Assembly: GCA_949283785.1 (NCBI GenBank)
Contig: CASDTR010000012.1
Location: forward strand, 62,001-126,000
Reading direction: 5' to 3'
Source: an uncultured Oscillospiraceae bacterium
GTDB lineage: Bacteria > Bacillota > Clostridia > Oscillospirales > Acutalibacteraceae
DNA length: 64,000 nucleotides
Part shown: in pieces, positions 27,201-35,688 of the stretch
Layout: the number at the start of each line of letters is the position of its first letter
How positions within the stretch are numbered: position 1 is the first letter of the stretch
Program-made: the position numbers and the translations under genes
Notes under the pieces: generated by a model
What the model was told of the DNA's origin: nothing
The model's input: the letters and a program-made list of their open reading frames with translations, nothing else
Databases searched by the model: none

Positions 27201-27422
27201 GTGGAAACTTTAAACAAAGTAAAATGCGGAAAAACCGTAACCGTAACTAAAATCAGCGGTCAGGGAGCCGTCAAAAGGCGCATTATGGATATGGGGATCA
27301 CAAAAGGCACAACTATATATGTAAGAAAAACCGCTCCCCTTGGAGACCCCGTGGAAATAACGGTCAGAGGCTATGAGCTTTCCCTGCGGAAAGCCGACGC
27401 TCAGATGATAGAGACGGAATGA
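27201..27422 (+). CDS. feoA: FeoA domain protein 2
   Basis: This 73-residue SH3-like protein has VTKISGQGAVKRRIMDMGIT, KGTTIYVRKTAPLGDP and VRGYELSLRKADAQMI, the classical FeoA consensus and closer to it than the first copy. The GTG start lies behind AAAGGAGAGAG. It is separated from feoB by 51 bases that contain a perfect palindrome. Confidence 0.93.
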   Translation: METLNKVKCGKTVTVTKISGQGAVKRRIMDMGITKGTTIYVRKTAPLGDPVEITVRGYELSLRKADAQMIETE

Positions 27423-27443
27423 TTTTTTAATTTTATATGCAAG

Positions 27444-27457
27444 TTAGTTATAACTAA
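27444..27457. promoter_or_regulatory. Perfect 14-bp operator-like palindrome ahead of feoB
   Basis: TTAGTTATAACTAA is self-complementary and matches the TTAG-N6-CTAA plan of the two sites in the feo promoter. It lies 3 bases before the AGGAGGAG ribosome site of feoB, inside the operon. Confidence 0.65.
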
Positions 27458-27473
27458 TCAAGGAGGAGAATTT

Positions 27474-29624
27474 ATGCCTGTTAGAATAGCCCTTGCCGGA
27501 AACCCGAACAGCGGCAAAACCACACTTTTCAACGCCCTTACCGGCTCCAATCAGTTTGTAGGAAACTGGCCCGGAGTAACAGTTGAGAAAAAAGAGGGAC
27601 GCCTTAAAGGACATAAAGACATCATCGTAACAGACCTTCCTGGAATTTACTCACTTTCACCCTATACTCTCGAGGAGGTGGTTGCGAGAAACTATCTTTT
27701 GGAGGAGCATCCCGACGTAATTTTAAACATAGTGGACGGCACAAACCTTGAAAGGAACCTTTACCTGACTACCCAACTCTGCGAAACGGGGATACCCGTT
27801 GTAATCGCCGTCAACATGATGGATACGGTACATAAAAACGGCGGATTCGTAGACACCGATAAGCTTTCAAAAGCAACGGGCTGCACTGTTTTCGAGATAT
27901 CGGCACTTAAGGGCAGCGGAATAAGGGAGGCGGCGCAGGGAGCCCTAAACGCAGTCGGGCAGAAGCTTAAATCCGTGCAGAAATTCAGCGATGATACGGA
28001 AGAAATATTATCACAGCTTAAAGCTCTTCTCTCGGAGGATATTCCCGAAAGCGAAAAGAGATTTTTCGCCGTAAAGGCTTTTGAAAGAGATGAAAAATTT
28101 TCTGATAAAGTAAAATTCCCGGAGAAAGCCGAAAAGCTCATAAAGGCTTTTGAGGAACAAAGGGACGACGACAGTGAAAGCATCATCGTAAACGAGCGAT
28201 ATGAGCTCATCGCCGAAATGCTCAAAGGCGTTGCGAAAAAACGAAAGGCGGGGCAGCTGACCCTATCGGATAAAATCGACAAAATCGTCACAAACCGCTG
28301 GCTTTCCCTGCCGATTTTTGCCGCAGTCATGACTCTCGTCTACTACGCCTCAATCACCACCGTAGGCGGCTGGGCCACCGATTTTACAAACGATAAAATT
28401 TTCGGCGAAGGCTGGCACCTTTTCGGTTCTTCAGTTTTTGTTCCCGGAATCCCCGACGCCGTCGGAGGGTTTCTTGAGGGAATAGGCACTTCCCCCTGGC
28501 TTCAGGGACTTATTGCAAACGGTATCGTCGGCGGAGTAGGTGCGGTTCTCGGCTTTGTTCCGCAGATGCTTGTCCTTTTCTTCTTTCTTGCCATACTTGA
28601 AAGCTGCGGTTACATGGCCAGAATCGCCTTTATTATGGACCGCATTTTCAGAAAATTCGGTCTTTCCGGAAAATCCTTTATCCCCATGCTTATAGGAACA
28701 GGCTGCGGCGTTCCCGGTATCATGGCTTCCAGAACGATCGAAAACGATCGCGACCGAAAAATGACCGTCATGACGACTACCTTTATCCCATGCAGCGCAA
28801 AACTTCCCATTATCGCCCTCATTGCGGGAGCCCTCTTCAGAAACAGCTGGTGGGTCGCTCCCAGCGCCTATTTTATAGGCGTCGCCGCTGTCATCATCTC
28901 GGGCATCATGCTCAAAAAATCAAAGCTTTTCGCAGGAGACCCCGCTCCCTTTGTCATGGAGCTCCCTGCCTATCACCTGCCTACCCCTTCAAATGTTCTG
29001 AGAAGCATGTGGGAAAGAGGCTGGTCCTTTATAAAAAAAGCGGGAACAATCATTCTTCTTTCATCCATCTTCATCTGGTTCACTTCAAACTTTGGATTTA
29101 CGGAAAACGGTTTCGGCATTGTTGAGGACCTGAACGAAGGACTCCTCGCCGACATCGGCTCCGCCTTCGCATGGATATTCGCCCCCCTTGGATGGGGTAA
29201 CTGGCAGTCTGCCGTTGCCGCCATTATGGGGCTTGTGGCAAAGGAAAACGTTGTTTCCACCTTCGGAATACTTTACGGCTTTGCCGAGGTTTCGGAAAAC
29301 GGACAGGAATTCTGGAGTATTTTTGCTCAGAACTTTTCCGCCCTTTCCGCTTACTCGTTCCTTGTCTTCAACCTGCTGTGCGCCCCCTGCTTCGCCGCAA
29401 TGGGAGCCATTAAAAGAGAGATGAACAGCGGAAAATGGACGGCCGCAGCCCTTGGATATCAGACCCTCTTTGCCTACGGAATTTCGCTCTGCATATATCA
29501 GTTTGGTTCACTCTTTACAGGCGGCGGTTTCGGCATAGGCACAGCTTTCACCGTAATAGTTTCAGCAGCAATTATTTATTTCCTTTTCAGGAAGCCTGTA
29601 AAGGCAGAAAGAAAACTGAGGTGA
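27474..29624 (+). CDS. feoB: Ferrous iron transporter FeoB
   Basis: This 716-residue inner-membrane Fe(II) transporter has an N-terminal GTPase domain with G1 GNPNSGKTT, G3 DLPG, G4 NMMD, and FVGNWPGVTVEKKEG between G1 and G3. A helical spacer domain follows, then a C-terminal set of membrane helices with two inverted gate regions (ESCGYMARIAFIMDRIFRKF, IGTGCGVPGI, and LLCAPCFAAMG later). AAGGAGGAG precedes the ATG. It is directly coupled to the Cys-rich partner gene, 4 bases on. Confidence 0.97.
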   Translation: MPVRIALAGNPNSGKTTLFNALTGSNQFVGNWPGVTVEKKEGRLKGHKDIIVTDLPGIYSLSPYTLEEVVARNYLLEEHPDVILNIVDGTNLERNLYLTTQLCETGIPVVIAVNMMDTVHKNGGFVDTDKLSKATGCTVFEISALKGSGIREAAQGALNAVGQKLKSVQKFSDDTEEILSQLKALLSEDIPESEKRFFAVKAFERDEKFSDKVKFPEKAEKLIKAFEEQRDDDSESIIVNERYELIAEMLKGVAKKRKAGQLTLSDKIDKIVTNRWLSLPIFAAVMTLVYYASITTVGGWATDFTNDKIFGEGWHLFGSSVFVPGIPDAVGGFLEGIGTSPWLQGLIANGIVGGVGAVLGFVPQMLVLFFFLAILESCGYMARIAFIMDRIFRKFGLSGKSFIPMLIGTGCGVPGIMASRTIENDRDRKMTVMTTTFIPCSAKLPIIALIAGALFRNSWWVAPSAYFIGVAAVIISGIMLKKSKLFAGDPAPFVMELPAYHLPTPSNVLRSMWERGWSFIKKAGTIILLSSIFIWFTSNFGFTENGFGIVEDLNEGLLADIGSAFAWIFAPLGWGNWQSAVAAIMGLVAKENVVSTFGILYGFAEVSENGQEFWSIFAQNFSALSAYSFLVFNLLCAPCFAAMGAIKREMNSGKWTAAALGYQTLFAYGISLCIYQFGSLFTGGGFGIGTAFTVIVSAAIIYFLFRKPVKAERKLR

Positions 29625-29628
29625 TTTT

Positions 29629-29820
29629 ATGACTGAGTTTTTATCGCTTTATGCAGCTGACATAATCATTTCGCTGATCGTAACAGCTGCCGCTGCGGCG
29701 GCCGCCGTAAAAATTTACAGGGACAGAAAAAATGGCGCCTGCACAGGCTGCTCAGGCTGTTCGGGCTGCTGCGGAAAAGCAAGCTGCTGCGGCTGCTCCG
29801 AAAGCACTGAAAATCCGTAA
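29629..29820 (+). CDS. FeoB-associated Cys-rich membrane protein
   Basis: This 63-residue protein has one membrane helix (ADIIISLIVTAAAAAAAVKI), then a short tail with nine Cys in CxxC-like spacing (ACTGCSGCSGCC, SCCGC). Such proteins follow feoB in many Firmicutes and may bind iron or a cluster at the transporter. GAGGTGA, lying over the feoB stop, serves as ribosome site. Confidence 0.88.
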   Translation: MTEFLSLYAADIIISLIVTAAAAAAAVKIYRDRKNGACTGCSGCSGCCGKASCCGCSESTENP

Positions 29821-29849
29821 AATTTTGTATAACCTTCTTCACCTTTTTT

Positions 29850-29894
29850 AGCTTTAAGCCCTCTGTACTTCGGTACAGGGGGCTTAAAGCTTTC
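29850..29894 (+). terminator. Terminator of feo operon
   Basis: An 18-base near-perfect stem starting AGCTTTAAGCCC, with loop CTTCGG. The T-tail is weak (TTTCC). The rest of the gap to 30055 shows nothing recognisable. Confidence 0.7.
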
Positions 29895-30055
29895 CGCGCA
29901 CAATAAAAAACAGGCCGCCTTTATGACAGCCTGATTTTTATATGATTTATCTTTGATGTCAATAAGCGTTACGGCTCTGTTTCGCGGCCTTACATCTGCC
30001 TCGGAATCAAAAAATATACATTTTTCTCATCTGTAAGCGAAGGGATTTCCTTCGA

Positions 30056-31003
30056 TTAAACCTTATCCTTATAGCGCTCCGCCGTGATTATGCCGTCCTC
30101 TACGTTGAGCTTGCATATCCTCGCGTTTCTCGCGTCAAAGGCGCTGGCGTTGAGTCCGTCGTCATAGTCCCTTGCATGATAAACGGCATACCACTGTCCG
30201 TCCTTTTTTATCATTGAGTGGTGGCCTGTGCCCTCCTCAAACTCATTGGCACTGATGACGGGAGCGTAGGTGTTGTCATCAGGATATTTTTCAAACTTTA
30301 TCTTTGTCAAATCCGTCTCATCGGTCTTTGCGCGGGCGTAGCCGATATAGTATGTGGGCTTCTCAAAGCAGTTGCCCGAATACATAAGGTAATGCCAGTC
30401 CCCTTCCTTAAAATAGAAGGCGCCCTCGATAGTGTGCCAATGCTTTCCCCACCTGTATCTGTTGCGGCGGTAAATATCCTCATCGAGAGTGGGAACAACC
30501 ACAGGCACGGGATTCCCCGCCACATGATAGGGATCGAGCATTTTATCCACTACGATGTAGGTGCCTATCCTCTTGCCCTTAAACCTGTTGGTGGAATAGA
30601 AGATGAACAGTCCCGCCTCGTTTTTGACCACATGGGCGTCAATGGAAAAGGGGTGAAGTATCTGGGTGGTATTTTTAAAGGGTCCCAGAGGATTGTCCGC
30701 CTCGGATACATGCATGGCGCCGCGGTGGCCGCCCTTATCTGGTTTATCGTTGTAAATCTCAATGGAGTTGTACATATAAAACTTGCCGTCAAGCTCAATG
30801 ACGCTGGGCGCCCAGAAGGAATCGTGGTCGGCCATTGTCATAACCCTGCCCGCAAACTTCCAGCCGCTGAACAGGTCATCGGACTCATAGGCGTAGATAC
30901 CGTCGTGTCCTGTGGTGTATATGTAATACCTTCCTCCGCTTTCCAGAATATAGGGGTCCGCCTGACCGATATAGTTTTCCTTGTCAATATTCAAAAGATG
31001 CAT
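30056..31003 (-). CDS. GH43-type glycosidase
   Basis: About 315 residues. The start is placed at MHLLNIDKENYIGQADPYIL since GAGGAG precedes that ATG. The five-bladed propeller family 43 has its catalytic base in QADPYIL (near 14), the modulating Asp in FSIDAHVV (near 123) and the acid Glu in TIEGAFYFKEGDWHYL (near 192), and all three are present. GH43 enzymes act on arabinosides, xylosides or galactans; the specificity cannot be fixed. There is no signal peptide, so the enzyme is cytoplasmic. It is not in an obvious operon. Confidence 0.87.
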   Translation of the reverse strand: MHLLNIDKENYIGQADPYILESGGRYYIYTTGHDGIYAYESDDLFSGWKFAGRVMTMADHDSFWAPSVIELDGKFYMYNSIEIYNDKPDKGGHRGAMHVSEADNPLGPFKNTTQILHPFSIDAHVVKNEAGLFIFYSTNRFKGKRIGTYIVVDKMLDPYHVAGNPVPVVVPTLDEDIYRRNRYRWGKHWHTIEGAFYFKEGDWHYLMYSGNCFEKPTYYIGYARAKTDETDLTKIKFEKYPDDNTYAPVISANEFEEGTGHHSMIKKDGQWYAVYHARDYDDGLNASAFDARNARICKLNVEDGIITAERYKDKV

Positions 31004-31076
31004 AACAAAACTCCTCAAAACATTTTTGAAATTATAATAAAATAAAATTCCTCGTATTGCAATATCTATTTTGATT

Positions 31077-31724
31077 TTAGGATGACGGCTCTTCTTTTTT
31101 AGGGAAAACGTTTTTTACAATTATAAAAATTCCCGCCGCTGTGAGCAAAAACGGTATCAGTGCAAATGGTCCGCCAGCTGCAAAGGCCGCTTTAACCGAA
31201 AATCCGTCAGCCATGAGATAAAATGCGCCTATGCCTATTACAACGGGAACCAGACCTATGAACAGATCAAATACACGGACAGGGCATTTTTCAAATACAC
31301 CTGCATTTGTCAAAAATCCCATGACAAAAACTCCGGGAATAAGAATAAACATTATCCCCGGAAAAATCATTATAACGCTGCCGCTGATTCCACCAATGAC
31401 GGCTTCCTCGGGATTTTCGGGGTTATATTTAATCTCCTTGGTGCTGCCCATTTCCGGGACGCTGCCCGAACCATAATCAGTGGTGACAGTATACCCTCTT
31501 CCGTCCACAACGTAAGAATAAGTTAAATAGTAAGAATAGCTTCTGTTATTGGCGCTCCCGCTCTCCATTATTTCATAATCGCTCAGATACCCTTGTGCAG
31601 AAGCGTAATTTTCCGTTCCCCTGCTTAGGTCGTATGTATTTTTTATACCGAAAGCAAGTAAAAGTATACCGCATAAAAGACATAAACAAATCAAAACGGC
31701 ACCTGCTGCACCTTTAGACTTCAT
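31077..31724 (-). CDS. DUF3592-like membrane protein
   Basis: This 215-residue protein has an N-terminal helix (LICLCLLCGILLLAFGI), then an extracytoplasmic domain with YYLTYSYVVDGRGYTVTTDY and EIKYNPENPEEAVI, the DUF3592 pattern. Three further helices and a Lys/Glu tail follow. No enzymatic role is known. It stands 73 bases upstream of the GH43 gene on the same strand, with no clear terminator between. Confidence 0.78.
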   Translation of the reverse strand: MKSKGAAGAVLICLCLLCGILLLAFGIKNTYDLSRGTENYASAQGYLSDYEIMESGSANNRSYSYYLTYSYVVDGRGYTVTTDYGSGSVPEMGSTKEIKYNPENPEEAVIGGISGSVIMIFPGIMFILIPGVFVMGFLTNAGVFEKCPVRVFDLFIGLVPVVIGIGAFYLMADGFSVKAAFAAGGPFALIPFLLTAAGIFIIVKNVFPKKEEPSS

Positions 31725-31819
31725 ATCATAGCACCTTTTTATAAAATTAAATTCAATACAGACAGTTTACCACATCGTATCAATCAAAAGAAATACTGAT
31801 TTTAAAAATCAGCAGCTTA

Positions 31820-31857
31820 ACAAAAGTTCGGCATCTGCCTGAGCAAACGCCGAACTC
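31820..31857 (-). terminator. Terminator of the surface protein gene
   Basis: On the minus strand AGTTCGGC...GCCGAACT, then TTTTGTT, 29 bases beyond the stop of the 751-residue protein. Confidence 0.75.
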
Positions 31858-31885
31858 CTTCAGTCTTTATTTATGGGACCTGCGC

Positions 31886-34141
31886 TTATTTTTTTCTCTT
31901 TTTTGCAACAACAAGAGTCACTGCGCCTGCCGTTAACAAGGTAATGGGAAGAACAATGCTCTTTGAACCGGTATCGGGTGAATCAACATCCCCGCTTCCG
32001 CTGTCAGGATCTGTCGGCTCAGTGGGGTCTGTCGGCTCAGTGGGGTCTGTCGGCTCGGCAGGATCCGTCGGCTCGGCAGGATCCGTCGGCTCAGTGGGAT
32101 CTGTGGTCTCGCTGCCGTCAGTCATCTTCCAGAGCTGAGTGCCCCAGAACGGGTTCGCGGTACCCACATAGAAACCGTTGTCTGTTGCAAGAAGACCCTT
32201 TGCACCGTGATTGTACTGGTCGCCGAAGCCGTTACGTGTAATAACATCAAAATTCACGCCGTCATCGGAAACAAGAAGATCAAAGCCTTTTTCCGCCTGA
32301 CTCATAATGTCGCTTATAGCTACATAACAGACGAAATTATTAACGTTCTTATCGCCGAAGAAGTTATCGATCACGTCAACAATATCCTTATTTACATAAG
32401 TCAAAAGCGGCCGTACATATTTTTCATACTTTTCTTTTATGCTGTTGAACTTTTCAACAAAGTCCATATCACTGCTGTCAAAAACGGAAATGCCGTTAGC
32501 CTCATTCAGCATTGCTCCGAGATCTTGACTGAACTGCATAACTTCAGTATAGGACGCAGAGCGGGTCATGCCCATAGCGGTTTTAAGCAAATCGACAATG
32601 TACTCAATACGCTGTGCAAATTCTTCCTTTGTCATATTCAGAAGCGTTCCGTCAGTAAGCTGAGTGATTCCGGAGCAAAGAGTGGATGTATCATAAGTAC
32701 CGATAATCAGCTTATCGTTATAAACAGCCATATTCCAGACATACTGATTGCAGGGATCACCGAATCCGTCGTCCACCAGCTCTTCAACGTCTCCGTTTTT
32801 ATCCATACGATAAAGATGAACGGGATTCTGAAGATCGTAATAGAGAAGCGACCAATCCTCGTGATCGGTAATCGCCGCAATGTCAAGCATGGGATCATTA
32901 TATCCGCCTATGTACAAATAACCGTTGTATTCCTGAAGATTACCTGCACAGGAAGCGGAAACACCCATACCGAAAGGATACTGAGCTCCGTTTGATGTAT
33001 CGCCTACAACAGCAGTCCAATTCCAGCCGTCGGCTGTCTGATCGCCCTTGTAAACAGCAAAGCCTCGCTTTTCGTTTATGTTTGTCACGGCATCTGTTTT
33101 ACCGGTAACCATCAGAACATAAAGCGAACCGTTATAGGGTTCTATATCCCAGATTCCTCCGCCGTTAATGGAATCGCGGATCCAACAAGCCGGAAGATCG
33201 TCAAAGCTCGCCTGATTTGCAATTACCTTCCATGCGTCGGGATCGCTCGGGTCAGTCGTTGAAAGTATGCGAACGCCTTCCATGTCCCAATTAGGATCAT
33301 CGTATCTTGTATCCTTCTTGGCTATTTCGCGCATTGCCTCCTGCATTCCTGCGGGAAGAGCGGGATTAAGGTCAAGATTATCGGGATCTGCTCCGTCGGT
33401 TGCCAACGAAACTATAAGCTGTCCGTCAAAAACATTAAGTCCTCTGATACCGCTTGAAAAAGTCGTATCCTCGGAAGTACGCTGAAGAACAACCTCAGCG
33501 GTACCTGTTTCGGGATTGACCTCTATAAGACGTGAAGTCGGATATCCCGCACAGACAAAATAAAGCTTATCATTGAAAACAATCGCCGTACGATAACCGT
33601 TCCAGTTAATATAATTTGACTTTTCAGTCTCTTTATATACCAGTGAAACTTCGTTGGTGGTTTTATTAACGCGAATTATAACAGGTGTACCTGACTGAGA
33701 ATTAGCGCCGCCTGCCATTGCCCCGCCGAATATTACATTTATAATGGCATCTGCCACTTCACCGGCTTTAACCTGCGCGGAAGCGTAATCCATGCCCTGT
33801 TCAACATATGTATCTGTTAAATGAGCTTTAAAGTTACGATACACTATACCGGAAATAGGATTCCAGCATGTTCCGATATAAATACTGTCTCCATAGTCTG
33901 CCATACTCCATGAGTAGCTCTGGAAACGGTTGATTTCCTCTCCCAAAATCTCAAAGGGAAGAATACCGTCAATTTCGCCTGCTCCGTTTTCAGGATGCGA
34001 AATTTTCTCAATTGTAAATCCCTGTGATTCAAACTTGCCTGACCACTCGTCATCTGAGGATACTGCAAAAACCGTCAATGAAGAGCAAATCAAAACGAAA
34101 GCTAAAAGCACGGCTGTTACACTTTTAAGAATTTTTTCCAT
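31886..34141 (-). CDS. Cell-wall-anchored surface protein with propeller-like repeats
   Basis: This 751-residue protein has a signal peptide (LKSVTAVLLAFVLICSSLTV, then FAV). The body carries WxxxxYGDSIYIGTCWNP, IVFNDKLYFVCAGYP, NVFDGQLIVSLATDG, EYNGYLYIGGYNDP and VYNDKLIIGTYDTS, a recurring (Y/F)NxxLYIG unit that suggests a beta-propeller. A helical insert lies near 520-620. A Thr-Asp-Pro-x-Glu-Pro repeat spacer follows, then SPDTGS, a membrane helix and KKRKK, a sortase-type signal. The ligand is unknown. No sortase gene is in the window. Confidence 0.85.
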   Translation of the reverse strand: MEKILKSVTAVLLAFVLICSSLTVFAVSSDDEWSGKFESQGFTIEKISHPENGAGEIDGILPFEILGEEINRFQSYSWSMADYGDSIYIGTCWNPISGIVYRNFKAHLTDTYVEQGMDYASAQVKAGEVADAIINVIFGGAMAGGANSQSGTPVIIRVNKTTNEVSLVYKETEKSNYINWNGYRTAIVFNDKLYFVCAGYPTSRLIEVNPETGTAEVVLQRTSEDTTFSSGIRGLNVFDGQLIVSLATDGADPDNLDLNPALPAGMQEAMREIAKKDTRYDDPNWDMEGVRILSTTDPSDPDAWKVIANQASFDDLPACWIRDSINGGGIWDIEPYNGSLYVLMVTGKTDAVTNINEKRGFAVYKGDQTADGWNWTAVVGDTSNGAQYPFGMGVSASCAGNLQEYNGYLYIGGYNDPMLDIAAITDHEDWSLLYYDLQNPVHLYRMDKNGDVEELVDDGFGDPCNQYVWNMAVYNDKLIIGTYDTSTLCSGITQLTDGTLLNMTKEEFAQRIEYIVDLLKTAMGMTRSASYTEVMQFSQDLGAMLNEANGISVFDSSDMDFVEKFNSIKEKYEKYVRPLLTYVNKDIVDVIDNFFGDKNVNNFVCYVAISDIMSQAEKGFDLLVSDDGVNFDVITRNGFGDQYNHGAKGLLATDNGFYVGTANPFWGTQLWKMTDGSETTDPTEPTDPAEPTDPAEPTDPTEPTDPTEPTDPDSGSGDVDSPDTGSKSIVLPITLLTAGAVTLVVAKKRKK
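32007..32108 (-). repeat. 18-bp tandem repeats coding (TDPxEP)n
   Basis: Between five and six imperfect 18-base units (core GTCGGCTCAGTGGGGTCT on the plus strand) encode the Pro/Thr/Asp/Glu wall-spanning stalk. Unit length is a multiple of three, so slippage would change stalk length and keep the frame. Confidence 0.85.
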
Positions 34142-34232
34142 TAAACATCACCCTCACTTTTTAATAAACTGTCATTTTCTCTAAAGTCAATTCCCCAATC
34201 GATGCATCACAGTGAATATAACTCTTAATCTC

Positions 34233-34259
34233 ATTATAGAATTTTTTGTTAAATGTCAA
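34233..34259 (-). promoter_or_regulatory. Candidate promoter of surface protein gene
   Basis: On the minus strand TTGACA, a 15-base spacer and TATAAT; the spacer is shorter than ideal. Confidence 0.5.
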
Positions 34260-34269
34260 CATATTTTTA

Positions 34270-34311
34270 ATACATAATCGGAATATTGTGCGCAACATTC
34301 CGATTATGTAT
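34270..34311. repeat. Perfect 15-bp inverted repeat, not a clear terminator
   Basis: ATACATAATCGGAAT (34270-34284) and ATTCCGATTATGTAT (34297-34311) are exact reverse complements around a 12-base loop. No T-run follows on either strand. It lies between the surface protein promoter and the integrase remnant. Confidence 0.7.
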
Positions 34312-34360
34312 AGTTGATAAATTCAATTTACGCATAATTTTTCCATGTGATATAATATAA

Positions 34361-34564
34361 ATTCGCCCACATTTATTGCGTCATACCTTTGCTGCACGCT
34401 GTTTAGAAAACGGCGGAAACATCTATTCTTTACAGCTTATTCTCGGTCACACTTCCCTTGAAATGGTTAAAAAGTATATACACTTGACTACTTCAAAAAT
34501 GGCAGTCAATTATTCATCTTTCAGTCCCCTTGATAATGTACTTAAAAACAAAAAAAGCCTTTAA
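34361..34564 (+). pseudogene. Tyrosine recombinase (integrase) C-terminal remnant
   Basis: The frame opens at 34361 and reads IRPHLLRHTFAARCLENGG, then LQLILGHTSLEMVKKYIHLT. These are the box II Arg and His (HLLRHTFA), the second His (LGH) and the catalytic Tyr region of XerC/phage integrases. The N-terminal domain and first catalytic Arg are missing, and a stop lies immediately upstream. It ends 31 bases from the 3' end of tRNA-Lys, the usual target side for such elements. It is probably the last trace of an integrated element; no cargo remains. Confidence 0.75.
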
Positions 34565-34594
34565 CTGCAAAGAATACAGTTAAAGACTTATTCT

Positions 34595-34670
34595 TGGTGA
34601 TCCATCGGAGATTCGAACTCCGGACACCTTGATTAAAAGTCAAGTGCTCTGCCAACTGAGCTAATGGATC
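34595..34670 (-). tRNA. tRNA-Lys (anticodon TTT)
   Basis: The minus strand begins GATCCATTAGCTCAGTTGG. The anticodon loop is CTTTTAA with anticodon TTT, the T-arm holds GTTCGAATC, and the acceptor ATGGATC pairs with GATCCAT. The discriminator is A and CCA is encoded (34595-34597). The mature length without CCA is 73. Confidence 0.97.
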
Positions 34671-34974
34671 ATATTTTATGCACCTCAAACAGTGCCTGTA
34701 TATAATATAATAAAACGTTCCCAAAGTCAATAGTTTTTTTGAATTTTCACTTATTTATTAAATAACAAAAATTTGCTTTTAAATTTTATACATATGAGAC
34801 AGATAAATTAAAAGTGTACATAAAATCAAGTTTATTTTAGTTTAACAACAAATTGTAAACCTATACGGTAAAAAAGCTCCGGAATTTAAAATTTATTTTA
34901 TAATCTGCTCTTTTTTCTTCCTCTCTGCATCCCTTCTCCTGCGCATTAAAGCGCAGAACACAGAATCATTGTGA

Positions 34975-35003
34975 TTGAAAAAGCGGCGCGCAACTGATAT
35001 TAT
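34975..35003 (+). promoter_or_regulatory. Promoter for GtrA-like/GH20 operon
   Basis: TTGAAA, a 17-base spacer and TATTAT with an extended TG. A CTGCGC/GCGCAG hairpin lies 20 bases upstream (34939-34956). The rest of 34671-34974 is AT-rich with nothing recognised. Confidence 0.6.
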
Positions 35004-35040
35004 ATATTATAAAAAGTTTCTTTAAGGAGATGTTTATGAC

Positions 35041-35688
35041 ATGAAAAAGAATCAAACAAACTGGCTCTCGGATTTTGACAGCAAAATGGAATCACGGGGC
35101 GCGTCCCTGAAAACCGCCTGGCAGGCGGTAAAATTCCTCTTTGTAAGCATCGGTATAACTGTAATTCAGCTTATACTCGCCGCGTTCCTGCCCCTGATAT
35201 TCGACAGCGTGACCGCTCAGCTGCCTGCTTTTCTCCAGTCAGTCTTTAACCCCAACGTGATTTTCGACGTATCAACACAGGCGGGAGCCGAAGATTTCGC
35301 CCTTTACGCCCCTGACGGCATTATGACCTGGGGATATGTTCTGCCCTTCTTCCTTTCAAACGCCATAGCAAACATTTTCGGCTACATAGAGAACAAAAAA
35401 CGAACCTTCAAATCGGACGCTCCCTCATACTGCTTTATAATATACACCGTCGTCCTCGTTTGCCTCATACTCTTCGCCACATGGCTTCAGGGCAGAATAT
35501 ACGGTCTGCTCTCCGCCGTTGAAATTTCATTCCTGACAGATAAACTCATCAGGGTCATCTGCTCCCTTGCTTCAGGTCTAGTACAAATGGCCGTACTGTT
35601 CCCCATTGAGAAATTTGTGCTGTTCAAGGAGAAAAAGGAAAATACGGAAATCGCAAGCCCTGCCGCAGAACTCGATACAGAGAAATGA
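35041..35688 (+). CDS. GtrA-like four-helix membrane protein
   Basis: This 215-residue protein has about four membrane helices: AVKFLFVSIGITVIQLILAA, a second near FFLSNAIANIFGY, IIYTVVLVCLILFATW and LVQMAVLFPIEKFVLF. The block NAIANIFGYIENKKRTFKSD is the GtrA signature (an N-rich turn, then basic residues and TF). GtrA proteins are linked to membrane movement of lipid-linked sugars. AAGGAGATG lies upstream. Its stop overlaps the GH20 start (ATGA), so the two are translationally coupled. Confidence 0.75.
   Translation: MKKNQTNWLSDFDSKMESRGASLKTAWQAVKFLFVSIGITVIQLILAAFLPLIFDSVTAQLPAFLQSVFNPNVIFDVSTQAGAEDFALYAPDGIMTWGYVLPFFLSNAIANIFGYIENKKRTFKSDAPSYCFIIYTVVLVCLILFATWLQGRIYGLLSAVEISFLTDKLIRVICSLASGLVQMAVLFPIEKFVLFKEKKENTEIASPAAELDTEK

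Noticed and set aside
32007..32108. Tandem repeats as a regulatory VNTR or origin iterons
   Set aside because: They lie in frame within a surface protein and encode its Pro-rich stalk.
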